Assembly (NCBI GenBank): GCA_020625875.1
Contig: JAHLAX010000043.1
Span: 1-33,187 of the forward strand
From: a bacterium
GTDB taxonomy: Bacteria; Bacillota; Clostridia; Oscillospirales; Acutalibacteraceae
Reading direction: 5' to 3'
DNA length: 33,187 nucleotides
The translations under genes were made by a program, and so were the position numbers. The notes under the pieces are model-generated. The model was not told where the DNA came from. It searched no databases and saw only the letters and a list, made by a program, of their open reading frames with translations. Below, one piece after another: positions 1 through 6,829 of the stretch. How positions within the stretch are numbered: position 1 is the stretch's first letter; every line of letters starts with the position of its first letter.

Positions 1-140
1 CCGACTTTTGCTCTGCTTAAAATTTGTTCATCTCGCTTGTCAGGTTCACGTTTTGCCAAAAGGATTCATCAGCGCTCCTCCTTAAAAATGCTCCCCCCGG
101 AGCATTTTCTTAACAGTCGGCTTCGAATCCCGTTGACTCA
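1..140 (-). repeat. Non-coding unit downstream of tRNA-Arg, with antisense T-arm copy
   Basis: Read on the minus strand, after the tRNA-Arg terminator comes an exact 12-nt reverse complement of the tRNA T-arm (plus-strand TTCGAATCCCGT, 122-133), then GTTAAGAAAA, a second hairpin (85-108), a GATGAA word, and ACAAGCGAGATGAAC. The window ends in GTCGG on this strand, which matches the start of the tRNA-Arg acceptor 3' strand, so the edge may lie inside a second tRNA-end copy (inference from five bases). The same order of parts occurs downstream of tRNA-Asn at 32947-33134. I see no coding potential. Confidence 0.55.
85..112 (-). terminator. Terminator-like hairpin in the tRNA-Arg downstream unit
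   Basis: AAAATGCTCC / GGAGCATTTT forms a 10-bp stem with a CCCC loop and A/T runs on both sides, so it could act in either direction. The hairpin at 33026-33048 occupies the same place downstream of tRNA-Asn; in both, GTTAAGAAAA precedes it on the minus strand. Confidence 0.5.
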
Positions 141-174
141 GGCAAAAATTAAGCACCCAAACGGGTGCTTAATT
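141..174 (-). terminator. Rho-independent terminator of tRNA-Arg
   Basis: On the minus strand AATTAAGCACCC pairs with GGGTGCTTAATT around a four-base loop and is followed by a T tract. It starts just after the encoded CCA of the tRNA, and pairing extends imperfectly toward the CCA end. Confidence 0.8.
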
Positions 175-176
175 CT

Positions 177-253
177 TGGTCTGCCCGACGGGATTCGAAC
201 CCACGATCTACAGAGTCGGAGTCTGTTGCATTATCCAGCTGTGCTACGGGCAG
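177..253 (-). tRNA. tRNA-Arg (anticodon CCG, CCA encoded)
   Basis: The minus strand folds as a cloverleaf. The seven-base acceptor strand CTGCCCG (247-253) pairs perfectly with CGGGCAG (181-187). The anticodon stem ACAGA/TCTGT encloses the loop CTCCGAC, giving anticodon CCG, which reads the arginine codon CGG. The T loop is TTCGAAT. The discriminator base is A at 180, followed by an encoded CCA (177-179). A promoter lies just upstream over the end of the ABC-F gene and a terminator just downstream, so it is probably its own transcription unit. Confidence 0.95.
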
Positions 254-266
254 AATTACAACAATA

Positions 267-295
267 ATAATACCATAAACCAGCTTAAATGTCTA
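267..295 (-). promoter_or_regulatory. Sigma-A promoter of tRNA-Arg
   Basis: TAGACA (290-295), a 17-bp spacer and TATTAT (267-272) lie 14 bp upstream of the mature tRNA 5' end. The -35 element overlaps the TAG stop codon of the ABC-F gene at 293-295, so the promoter is embedded in the end of the upstream gene. Confidence 0.7.
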
Positions 296-2182
296 CCAGT
301 TTAATTCATCAAGCTGCTCGTACGCTTCTTCGAGCTCGCTCTGCTTTCGCTCAAGTTCGGCGGTTAACTCGAGGAGCTTTTCATAATCCGAAATAACCTC
401 GTCGCTGGAAAGGTGAGTATTGAGTTCTTCTATTTCTTCGTCGAGAGTGTTGATTTTTTCTTCGAGTTTTTTTATATCGCTAAGGCGCTTGCGCTCCTTT
501 GCCCTCTCCTGTTTTTCGAGCTCATATGAATTGGGCTTCTTTTCTGTTCTCTGCTTTTGTTCGGCAATGGCTTTTTCGACCATCATTATCTTTTCGGCGT
601 AATAATCATAATTGCCGAGATACTGCACCATACCGTTTGGAGTAAGCACGAGAATTCTGTCGGCTAATTTGTTAATAAAATAGCGGTCGTGACTGATGAT
701 AAGCATTGTGCCCTCATAATCCGCCAAGGTTTGTTCTAATTGCTCACGTGAGCTTGAGTCAAGGTGATTGGTTGGCTCATCGAGCAAAAGCATATTCGAG
801 CCGTTAAGCATAAGTTTTAATAAGCTTACTCTGGCGCGTTCGCCGCCGCTCATCTGACTTAAAGGCTTAAAGACCTCGTCACCTTTAAACAAAAAGCTGC
901 CGAGACACGTGCGCACACGGGTTTCCGTGAGATTCGGGAACGCGTCCCAAACCTCATCGAGCGCTGATTTATTGAGGTCAAGATTGCTCTGCATCTGGTC
1001 AAAATAGCCTATATCAACCTGAGCGCCGTACTCGTAAAATCCGCTGTCAAACGCCATTTTACCCATAAGAATACTGAACAAGGTTGTTTTTCCGCATCCG
1101 TTTTCGCCGAGGATAAATACCTTTTCTCCCCTGCGAATATGTAAGTCAACGTTTTTGAAAAGTTGTTTTTCGCCGAACGACTTGCTCAGCCCTTCCGCCA
1201 TAAGCACATCGTTTCCGCTGACGCGCTTCGGCTCAAGGCGCATATTAACTGTGTCAAGCTCTCTTTCGGGGGCAACGAGCTGAGCTTTAATTCTGTCCGC
1301 CTGCTTCTGCTTGCTCGCGGCGGTAATAAAGTTGCGCTCTCTTCCCCAGCGTTTCTGCTGCTCAACAATACCCTCTATACGCTTGATTTCTTTTAAGTCG
1401 TTCTCATATTTGCGTTTCAGGCTATCCTCGTACGCCTGTTTTTTCTTTTTGAACTCGGTATAATTGCCCTTGTACATCATCGTGGTATTATGCTCGAGCT
1501 CAATTGTTTTGTTGGTAACTTTATCGAGAAAATATCTGTCGTGGCTGATAATAAGCATCGAGCCCTTAAAGCCTTTGATAAAGCTCTCAAGCCAGTTAAC
1601 AGAATTGATGTCGAGGTGGTTAGTCGGCTCATCAAGAAGCAAAAAATTGGATTTAGACAATAACAGTTTTAATAAACTGAGCTTTGAGCGCTGACCGCCC
1701 GAAAGCTTGCCCGTAGGCATATCAAAATGCTTTTCCTCAAAGCCGAAACCGATTAGCGCCGAACGCGCTCTGCTCTTGTATGTAAGACCGCCGAGACTTT
1801 CAAAACGCTCAATCATAGCGGTCTGTTTTTCGATATTTTCAGCGGTGGCTTCTTTCGCTACCAGAGCGTTAACGGCGTTGATATTGCTTTCCATTTCAAT
1901 AAGATAGTCAAACACCGAAATAAGCTCATCATATACCGAACGCTCGGGATGAGTACAGGCGTGCTGCTGCATATATCCGATATTTATATCTCCCGAGGTA
2001 AAAATGCTGCCCTCGTCAGCGCTCACTTCGCCGTTAATCACGCGGAACAGCGTGGTTTTGCCCACACCGTTGGCGCCGATAAAACCGACCTTATCACCTT
2101 TTTCTATATCAAAGCTGACATTTTCAAAAAGCTTATGTTCAACAAAGCTCTTGGATAAATTATGAACGCTTAATACTGGCAC
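293..2182 (-). CDS. ABC-F family ATPase (ribosome-associated, no membrane domain)
   Basis: 629 aa with two nucleotide-binding domains in one chain and no membrane segments, the ABC-F arrangement. Domain 1 has Walker A GANGVGKTT (36-44), signature LSGGQ (160-164) and Walker B ending DEPTNHLD (184-191). Domain 2 has GENGCGKTT (359-367), MSGGE (444-448) and a second DEPTNHLD. A charged helical linker (about 235-315) matches the P-site tRNA-interaction motif of the family, and the C-terminal 90 residues are a coiled coil rich in Glu, Lys and Leu, as in YdiF/Uup types. Family members act on the ribosomal E site to relieve stalling, and some protect against antibiotics. The start is GTG, seven bases after AGGAGG. 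It follows the DUF5658 gene by 32 bp. Which ABC-F subgroup it belongs to cannot be settled by eye; the long C-terminal coil argues against a specialised resistance protein. Confidence 0.93.
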   Translation of the reverse strand: MPVLSVHNLSKSFVEHKLFENVSFDIEKGDKVGFIGANGVGKTTLFRVINGEVSADEGSIFTSGDINIGYMQQHACTHPERSVYDELISVFDYLIEMESNINAVNALVAKEATAENIEKQTAMIERFESLGGLTYKSRARSALIGFGFEEKHFDMPTGKLSGGQRSKLSLLKLLLSKSNFLLLDEPTNHLDINSVNWLESFIKGFKGSMLIISHDRYFLDKVTNKTIELEHNTTMMYKGNYTEFKKKKQAYEDSLKRKYENDLKEIKRIEGIVEQQKRWGRERNFITAASKQKQADRIKAQLVAPERELDTVNMRLEPKRVSGNDVLMAEGLSKSFGEKQLFKNVDLHIRRGEKVFILGENGCGKTTLFSILMGKMAFDSGFYEYGAQVDIGYFDQMQSNLDLNKSALDEVWDAFPNLTETRVRTCLGSFLFKGDEVFKPLSQMSGGERARVSLLKLMLNGSNMLLLDEPTNHLDSSSREQLEQTLADYEGTMLIISHDRYFINKLADRILVLTPNGMVQYLGNYDYYAEKIMMVEKAIAEQKQRTEKKPNSYELEKQERAKERKRLSDIKKLEEKINTLDEEIEELNTHLSSDEVISDYEKLLELTAELERKQSELEEAYEQLDELNW

Positions 2183-2214
2183 GTTTTCACCTCCTTAGGA
2201 TTATTTCTGTTAGC

Positions 2215-2580
2215 CTATACGGTATATAACATAATGAAATTAACAACGTGAATCAATATTACCACGCTGTAAATAACCACGCCGCCGTAAATCAAAAAAT
2301 TTGTAAGCTTGTTTTGCTCAAGATTAAACGCCTTAAAGAAAAGCCAAATCAGTATGCTCAAAGCCAAGGGCAAAATACACTTCACGAAAAACCCGACAAT
2401 CGGGTACTGCATTATCCACGCCATAAGCGGATTAGCCTCGTGAAAATACCCCGAGTCTATAAGCACCTGTGTGCAAAACCAATCGGCAACGTTCAAAAAA
2501 TACAGAAAAAAGAGTTTTGTTCCAAAGCCGTATTGCCTTGGAATCTCAAATTCTCTGAAATCAAGTACATTCTCTGACAT
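2215..2580 (-). CDS. DUF5658 small integral membrane protein
   Basis: 121 aa with about three membrane helices (roughly 22-42, 60-82 and 93-118). The N-terminal helix has the pattern N-x-x-D followed by G...EANPLM, which I recognise as the DUF5658 signature; function unknown. It lies between trkH and the ABC-F gene on the same strand. Its SD-like GAGGTG and the five T's before the ATG are the 3' arm and tail of a strong hairpin (2582-2620), so either transcription from trkH ends here or expression is attenuated. No separate promoter was identified. Confidence 0.75.
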   Translation of the reverse strand: MSENVLDFREFEIPRQYGFGTKLFFLYFLNVADWFCTQVLIDSGYFHEANPLMAWIMQYPIVGFFVKCILPLALSILIWLFFKAFNLEQNKLTNFLIYGGVVIYSVVILIHVVNFIMLYTV

Positions 2581-2581
2581 A

Positions 2582-2620
2582 AAAACACCTCACAGGTATT
2601 ATTGCCCGTGAGATGGTTTT
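2582..2620 (-). terminator. Hairpin after trkH that also contains the SD of the DUF5658 gene
   Basis: On the minus strand CTCACGGG pairs with CCTGTGAG (one mismatch). The stem extends through wobble and A-T pairs, with an A-run before and a T-run after, the look of an intrinsic terminator. The 3' arm holds GAGGTG, the only SD candidate for the gene starting at 2580, and the T-run ends at its ATG. The hairpin may end the trkA-trkH transcript and block ribosome binding in read-through RNA. Confidence 0.6.
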
Positions 2621-2633
2621 TATTAAATTGTGA

Positions 2634-4091
2634 TTAATTTTTTCTCCACGCTCTTGGCATAAAGATAATCAACAACGGATAGAGCTCGAGACGTCCCGCG
2701 ATCATATTAAATATGAATACAATCTTGGAGAACACGCTGAACTGAGCGAAGTTGCTCGCCGAGCCTACCATCGAGAAGCCCGGACCTGTGTTGTTCAGAG
2801 TAGCGAGTACGCTTGTAAAGTTGGTTGTAAAATCAAAACCGTTGAACGAGATCAAAAGCGTGGTAAACACTATAATCAAAACATAGATAATCAGATAAAC
2901 GCTGACATTTCGGGTAATCTGGTGATTAACCTTTTTGCCGTTTATTCTGACATTCTCAACAGAACTGGGATGGATAATAATATGGAATTCCTTGACGACT
3001 TCCTTGCAAAGAATGATTATTCGGCTCACCTTGAAGCCGCCGCCCGTACTGCCCGCGCAGGCGCCTATACATGTGAGAATACAGAAAATAACCTTTGAGA
3101 ACTCGGGCCATTTATCGGTATCCGTTATCGCGAAGCCCGTACTCGAGAGAATTGAGCTGACATAGAAAAAGCTCTGATGAGTACTTACGAAAACGTCCTT
3201 GTAAATGCTGAAAATATTTATAGCGACCGCCGCGGTAGCTACAACGATAATTCCGAGATATACCCATAATTCCTCAAGTCTGAGGATGTTCTTAAATTTC
3301 CTTGAAAGAATTAAGATGTACACATAGAAGTTTACGCCGAACAACATCATAAACACGGCGATAACAGCCTGCAAATAGTAACCGTTAGGATACGCGGAGA
3401 AAAATCCTATGGAGTTATTGTACGAGGCGAAGCCGCCTGTGCCCGCTGTAGCGAAGGCGTTGGTGATTGAGTCGAACCAATACATACCGCCGATTCTGAG
3501 CAAAATCGCTTCAATTACGGTTAGACCGCAATAGATAGAATAAAGCATCAGCGCGTATGTGCGAAGTCTGGGCATAGTCTTGTCAACGTCAGGACCTGTG
3601 GATTCAGCCTTCATAAGGTTGATTCCCGCGTTGCCGCCGAGCTTCGGAATAAGCGCGAGCAGAAACACGATAACACCCATACCGCCGAGGAAATGGCTGA
3701 ACGAACGCCAGAAAAGCACGCACTTGTCGAGCGACTCAATATCGGTAAGTATGGTTGAACCTGTCGTTGTAAAGCCCGAAACAGCCTCAAAAGACGCGTC
3801 GATAAAGCTAGGAATCTGTCCGCTGAGCCACATAGGGAGCGCGCCTACAAGCGATAGCACAATCCAAGAAAACGCTGTAGCGGCAAAGCCGTCGCGCCTG
3901 AGCATTTCAAAGCGCTTGGGCTTTTTCAGTATAACCACCAGACCGACAACAGCCGCGGCTAAACCGACAAACAAAAAATATTTAAAATTGTTTTCGCCGT
4001 AATAAAGACCAATTAGCGTCGGGAACATCATCGCTATTCCTTCGACGAACAGCACCCAACCCAGAATATAGACAATAGTCCGTTTATTCAC
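2634..4091 (-). CDS. trkH: Potassium uptake protein TrkH/KtrB family, membrane subunit
   Basis: 485 aa polytopic membrane protein, the ion-translocating subunit of a Trk/Ktr system. Four pore-loop repeats are recognisable by short glycine motifs: TTGST, GTGGF, STGF and TGPGF, the last two in the C-terminal half. The length is typical of TrkH. Translation starts at GTG five bases after GGAGG. The regulatory subunit trkA lies 58 bp upstream on the same strand, the usual pairing. The short gap between them consists of a tandem low-complexity repeat (4107-4148). A terminator-like hairpin follows at 2582-2620. Expected role: K+ (or K+/Na+) import gated by nucleotides bound to TrkA. Confidence 0.95.
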   Translation of the reverse strand: MNKRTIVYILGWVLFVEGIAMMFPTLIGLYYGENNFKYFLFVGLAAAVVGLVVILKKPKRFEMLRRDGFAATAFSWIVLSLVGALPMWLSGQIPSFIDASFEAVSGFTTTGSTILTDIESLDKCVLFWRSFSHFLGGMGVIVFLLALIPKLGGNAGINLMKAESTGPDVDKTMPRLRTYALMLYSIYCGLTVIEAILLRIGGMYWFDSITNAFATAGTGGFASYNNSIGFFSAYPNGYYLQAVIAVFMMLFGVNFYVYILILSRKFKNILRLEELWVYLGIIVVATAAVAINIFSIYKDVFVSTHQSFFYVSSILSSTGFAITDTDKWPEFSKVIFCILTCIGACAGSTGGGFKVSRIIILCKEVVKEFHIIIHPSSVENVRINGKKVNHQITRNVSVYLIIYVLIIVFTTLLISFNGFDFTTNFTSVLATLNNTGPGFSMVGSASNFAQFSVFSKIVFIFNMIAGRLELYPLLIIFMPRAWRKN

Positions 4092-4106
4092 GATAGCCTC
4101 CGAATA

Positions 4107-4148
4107 AATGAGAAATGAGAATTGAGAATTGAGAAATGAGAATTAAAA
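4107..4148. repeat. Low-complexity tandem repeat, GAGAATT/GAGAAAT words
   Basis: Six near-identical seven-base words (GAGAATT or GAGAAAT variants) in a row fill the gap between trkA and trkH. It resembles in style, though not in sequence, the tracts at 12903-13017, 13447-13476, 14871-15021 and 23478-23508. Confidence 0.7.
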
Positions 4149-4149
4149 A

Positions 4150-5505
4150 TTATTTAAGAATGTCCTTGAGGTCGAACAAGCCTGTGTGCTTGGTGACAAT
4201 AATAACACTGTCGCCCAGCTCGATGCAGTCCTTACCTGTCGGGATAATGATTCTGCCGTTGCGGGTAATGCACACAACCTGAAGCTCGGATTTAAGACTG
4301 AGCATAGCGAGCGGAACGCCTATTACCATACTCTCCTCACGAGCCTTGAACTCGAGAGCCTCAGCCTGATCGTTACAAATCGAGTAAAGAGTCTCAATAT
4401 TGCTGCCGACTGAATTCTGCATAGCGCGTACATACTGAATGATATATTGACCTGTGAGGTGCTTGGGATGAATAACGCTGTCGAGCGGCAGGCTGTCAAT
4501 TATGCTGAAGCTGAGATTATCAATCTCGGTGATAATCTTGGCGTCGGGATTAACATCCTTGGCAAAAAGCGATACTATAATATTCTCCTCGTCGGTATCC
4601 ATAAGAGCGACAATCGCGTCGGCGTGTTCGATACCCTCCGCGATCAACAGCTCCTGATTCATACCGTTGCCGTGGATAATAACAACATTGGGGAGCAGCT
4701 CCGCGAGCTCCTCACAGCGAGCGAGGTTGCTTTCTATTATTTTAACCTTGATACCTGTCGTGGATAATGACTCGGCGAGATAATACGCGATTTTGCTGCC
4801 GCCTAGAATTATTGCGTGGCGGCTTTTTGAGTTGATTACACCGAGGTTCTTAAACAGCTTAGCCGCGGCGTTACTCTCAGAGATAATTGAGATAATATCG
4901 CCCGCTTTAATCAGAAAATCGCCGTTGGGAATAAAGCACTCCTTGTTGCGCTCAACTGTGCATATGCGTAGACCGCTCTTAAAGAGATTGGCGCAGTCAA
5001 CAACCCTGCGCTCGGCAAGCACGGAATCTTTATTAATCTTAACCTTGATTAAATCTACAACTCCCTTGGCAAAACTGTCAATCTCAACAGCGCCCGGGAA
5101 TTTTATCAGTCGGCTGAGCTCTCGCGCGCAGGTCTGCTCGGGATTAATCGCGAGAGAAAGTTTTAACTCGTCCTTAATCTTCGTAACGTCACGTGTATAA
5201 TCCGGATTGCGCACTCTGGCGATAGTATGAGGCGCGCCGGCGTTTTTAGCGACAAGACAAGCGTATAGATTCAGCTCATCAGAGGCGGTAACAGCAATCA
5301 TAATGTCGCAATTAGACACTCCCGCATCTTTAAGAATTTTAAAGGTCGCGCCGTTGCCCTCAATCGCCATAACATTCTGAGTACCCGCTATAGCCTGAAG
5401 CGCCTGAATATCTTTATCAATGACTGTAATACTGTGGCCTTCCTTTTCGAGCTGACGCGCGATTGTGCGCCCGACTCGTCCGCATCCCACAACGATAATA
5501 TTCAT
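4150..5505 (-). CDS. trkA: Trk system potassium uptake regulatory protein TrkA
   Basis: 451 aa soluble protein with two RCK units, each an N domain plus a C domain. The first Rossmann motif is GCGRVG (7-12) with an acidic residue ending the second strand (D30), consistent with NAD(H) binding. The second unit begins near residue 229 with a degenerate glycine motif (ILGGSKIA). It is the cytoplasmic gating partner of TrkH, encoded directly downstream. The start is ATG at 5505 after GAGG. A promoter with 17-bp spacing is visible at 5544-5572, just after the terminator of the upstream RNA. I found no c-di-AMP riboswitch motif in the leader, although RCK_C domains of this family often bind that nucleotide. 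Confidence 0.96.
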   Translation of the reverse strand: MNIIVVGCGRVGRTIARQLEKEGHSITVIDKDIQALQAIAGTQNVMAIEGNGATFKILKDAGVSNCDIMIAVTASDELNLYACLVAKNAGAPHTIARVRNPDYTRDVTKIKDELKLSLAINPEQTCARELSRLIKFPGAVEIDSFAKGVVDLIKVKINKDSVLAERRVVDCANLFKSGLRICTVERNKECFIPNGDFLIKAGDIISIISESNAAAKLFKNLGVINSKSRHAIILGGSKIAYYLAESLSTTGIKVKIIESNLARCEELAELLPNVVIIHGNGMNQELLIAEGIEHADAIVALMDTDEENIIVSLFAKDVNPDAKIITEIDNLSFSIIDSLPLDSVIHPKHLTGQYIIQYVRAMQNSVGSNIETLYSICNDQAEALEFKAREESMVIGVPLAMLSLKSELQVVCITRNGRIIIPTGKDCIELGDSVIIVTKHTGLFDLKDILK

Positions 5506-5543
5506 ACGAATTACCTCACAATAGTATAATTCTAATCACAGTA

Positions 5544-5572
5544 ATTTTACTATATTCGCAGTATAAAATCAA
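5544..5572 (-). promoter_or_regulatory. Probable promoter of trkA-trkH
   Basis: TTGATT (5567-5572), 17 bp, TAAAAT (5544-5549), about 40 bp upstream of the trkA ATG and directly downstream of the terminator at 5602-5635. Confidence 0.6.
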
Positions 5573-5601
5573 TACTTATCACAAAAAAGATAGAATAAAA
5601 A

Positions 5602-5635
5602 CAAACCAAAAGCCCGCGGCATAAACGCCGCGGGC
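5602..5635 (-). terminator. Terminator of the 5600-5950 transcript
   Basis: GCCCGCGGC / GCCGCGGGC is a perfect nine-bp stem with a six-base loop, followed on the minus strand by TTTTGGTTTG. Confidence 0.8.
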
Positions 5636-5857
5636 GAACTAACTAGAACATTGGACTATCTCCATATATAACTAAAAATATTATGTGCGAACAGTTATAA
5701 ACAAATCATGGGACTATCCCCTATCTATAAAAAACTTAAATTCAAATCTATAATTAAATGTACATCGGACCAGTTCTCCGTAAAACTAATTTAATTTTTT
5801 ATAAACTTCAATGATTGTTAAATTTTGAGATATTCCTAAAGGGAGCCGTCACCGGCT

Positions 5858-5923
5858 TTAAGAGTTAGGTGGGAAACTCCGCTTGAGGTCTTTGATCGAA
5901 ATCTTAAATGGTCTTCGTAACAT
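5858..5923 (-). CDS. Possible 21-aa basic small protein or leader peptide
   Basis: The ATG at 5923 is eight bases after GGAGG (5932-5936), ideal SD spacing, and lies about 27 nt into the predicted transcript. The product starts MLRRPFKISI and ends SFPPNS; it is strongly basic (Arg and Lys make up about a third) with no membrane segment, so it does not look like a type I toxin. Its last codons overlap the beginning of the structured RNA part. It could be a genuine small protein, a translated leader controlling folding of the downstream hairpins, or chance; no homologue is known to me. Confidence 0.4.
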   Translation of the reverse strand: MLRRPFKISIKDLKRSFPPNS

Positions 5924-5956
5924 CTCTAAAACCTCCATTTCTTTTTTGTTGTACAT

Positions 5957-5985
5957 ATTATATAATAGTTTTTCTCATTTGTCAA
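5957..5985 (-). promoter_or_regulatory. Full-consensus sigma-A promoter of the structured RNA
   Basis: TTGACA (5980-5985), 17-bp spacer and TATAAT (5957-5962), identical to the consensus in all twelve positions. It diverges from the equally perfect bioY promoter 78 bp away. Confidence 0.85.
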
Positions 5986-6037
5986 TACTTTTATTAAAAA
6001 TTTTTAAATAAATTTTTTGTTACCGTTTCAGCCGCTT

Positions 6038-6071
6038 ATTGTAAACTATAGTTCACATTTTGGTTGACAAT
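6038..6071 (+). promoter_or_regulatory. Predicted BirA (biotin repressor) operator
   Basis: ATTGTAAAC, 16 bases, GTTGACAAT: the half sites match as an inverted repeat in eight of nine positions. This is the form known for bacterial BirA operators (TTGTNAAC half sites with a spacer of about 14-16). The right half overlaps the -35 box of bioY, so bound biotinyl-AMP-BirA would block RNA polymerase. The assignment rests on the motif plus the function of the downstream gene. Confidence 0.75.
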
Positions 6072-6092
6072 GTTACAGGGTTGTTGTATAAT
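6064..6092 (+). promoter_or_regulatory. Full-consensus promoter of bioY
   Basis: TTGACA (6064-6069), 17 bp, TATAAT (6087-6092). The ATG is only 22 bases beyond the -10 box, so the leader is about 15 nt and starts next to the SD (GGAAGGAG). A leader this short leaves no room for RNA-based control, leaving the BirA site as the likely switch. Confidence 0.85.
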
Positions 6093-6114
6093 TCCGTAGG
6101 AAGGAGAGAAAAAG

Positions 6115-6687
6115 ATGAAAAAAACTTCGTTGCCGCAAAGAATATCTTTAGTCGCTATATTCGCCGCGCTGATGTGCGTATGCGCGTGGATAGCTGTACC
6201 CAGTCCCCTCGGCGTGCCCTTTACTTTGCAGACATTCGCGATAATTCTGGCTGGACTTTTATTAAATCCCGCTGAGGCGCTGTTATCGTCTGTTGTGTAT
6301 TTTCTTTTGGGTTTAGTAGGATTGCCCGTATTCTCGTCATTTAATACGCTTTATTCTAATTTATTCAGCCCGACCGGTGGATACATAATCGGTTTCTTGC
6401 TGACGCCTTTTATTATTTCAATATTAAGAACCGTTTTCGAAAAGCATATACAGAAAAAATCTATGCTTTTAATTCTTTATTTATTACTTTCAATTATAAT
6501 CGGTATAACTGTGGTGGACTTATGCGGAATAATCGGGCTTATGATTGTAACCGGTATGGATTTAGGCTCGGCGGTTATTACGGGAGCTTTGGCATTTATT
6601 CCGACTGATATACTCAAATGCGTTCTTGCCGCGGTCGTCGCTATCGCGTTAAAAAAGCCTCTTAGAAATATTATAAAATATAACTAA
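6115..6687 (+). CDS. bioY: BioY, biotin-specific S component of an ECF transporter
   Basis: 190 aa integral membrane protein with about six helices. It has the BioY landmarks: an N-terminal helix followed by [14 protein letters not shown], a central [13 protein letters not shown], then [11 protein letters not shown]. BioY binds biotin with high affinity and works with the shared EcfA/A'/T energising module, which is not in this window, so it presumably borrows one encoded elsewhere. The promoter carries a predicted BirA operator, so expression should fall when biotin is plentiful. A biotin carrier protein is encoded at 13020-13391, a likely consumer of the vitamin. The ATG follows GGAAGGAG. 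Confidence 0.96.
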   Translation: MKKTSLPQRISLVAIFAALMCVCAWIAVPSPLGVPFTLQTFAIILAGLLLNPAEALLSSVVYFLLGLVGLPVFSSFNTLYSNLFSPTGGYIIGFLLTPFIISILRTVFEKHIQKKSMLLILYLLLSIIIGITVVDLCGIIGLMIVTGMDLGSAVITGALAFIPTDILKCVLAAVVAIALKKPLRNIIKYN

Positions 6688-6692
6688 AAAGC

Positions 6693-6776
6693 GTCTACTT
6701 CGCTTTTTCCCTGAGCAAAGCGAAGGATCTTTAAGATTCTTCGGCGCTGCGCTCCTCAGAATGGCAGAGGGTACTT
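6693..6776. repeat. Short palindrome-rich intergenic repeat
   Basis: CTTCGCTTT and AAAGCGAAG face each other around a ten-base loop. A further segment, TTCTTCGGCGCTGCGCTCCTC, is of a kind I recognise as a dispersed intergenic repeat in gut Clostridia (from memory). It sits between bioY and the lgt promoter and ends at the -35 box, so it may act as an imperfect terminator for bioY. Confidence 0.45.
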
Positions 6777-6803
6777 GCGGAATTTGTTATAATTTGATAG
6801 AAT
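6775..6803 (+). promoter_or_regulatory. Probable promoter of lgt
   Basis: TTGCGG (6775-6780), 17 bp, TAGAAT (6798-6803), 26 bp before the ATG at 6830; AGGAGGTG precedes the start. Confidence 0.55.
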
Positions 6804-6829
6804 AGATACAAGATTCAGGAGGTGGAATT

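Larger units (their letters stand above)
5600..5950 (-). ncRNA. Probable structured RNA, about 350 nt, with three repeated hairpins
   Basis: A complete transcription unit is visible: consensus promoter (5957-5985), predicted start near 5950 and a GC-rich terminator at 5602-5635. Near the 5' end is a 21-codon ORF with a good SD, then a hairpin AGCCG-GTGA-CGGCT with a GNRA-type loop. The 3' half holds three related hairpins about 57 nt apart (plus coordinates 5766-5780, 5710-5721, 5652-5664). They read CGGA..TCCG, GGGG..TCCC and TGGA..TCCA; copies 2 and 3 share the loop GATAG, and each is followed by ATG. The outer pair changes from C-G to U-A between copies, suggestive of selection on structure. 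It does not match 6S, tmRNA, SRP, T-box or c-di-AMP leader motifs that I know. It ends before the trkA promoter, so it is not simply the trkA leader. Confidence 0.6.

Noticed and set aside
37..267. Open frame of 76 codons on the plus strand at the window start
   Set aside because: It runs antisense through tRNA-Arg and its terminator; no ribosome binding site.
293..2182. ABC-F as an antibiotic resistance gene
   Set aside because: The long C-terminal coiled coil and housekeeping surroundings fit YdiF/Uup-like factors better; nothing in the sequence shows a specialised resistance interdomain linker.
5600..5950. c-di-AMP riboswitch, 6S RNA or T-box in front of trkA
   Set aside because: None of their sequence landmarks is present, and a strong terminator followed by a separate trkA promoter separates the RNA from the gene.
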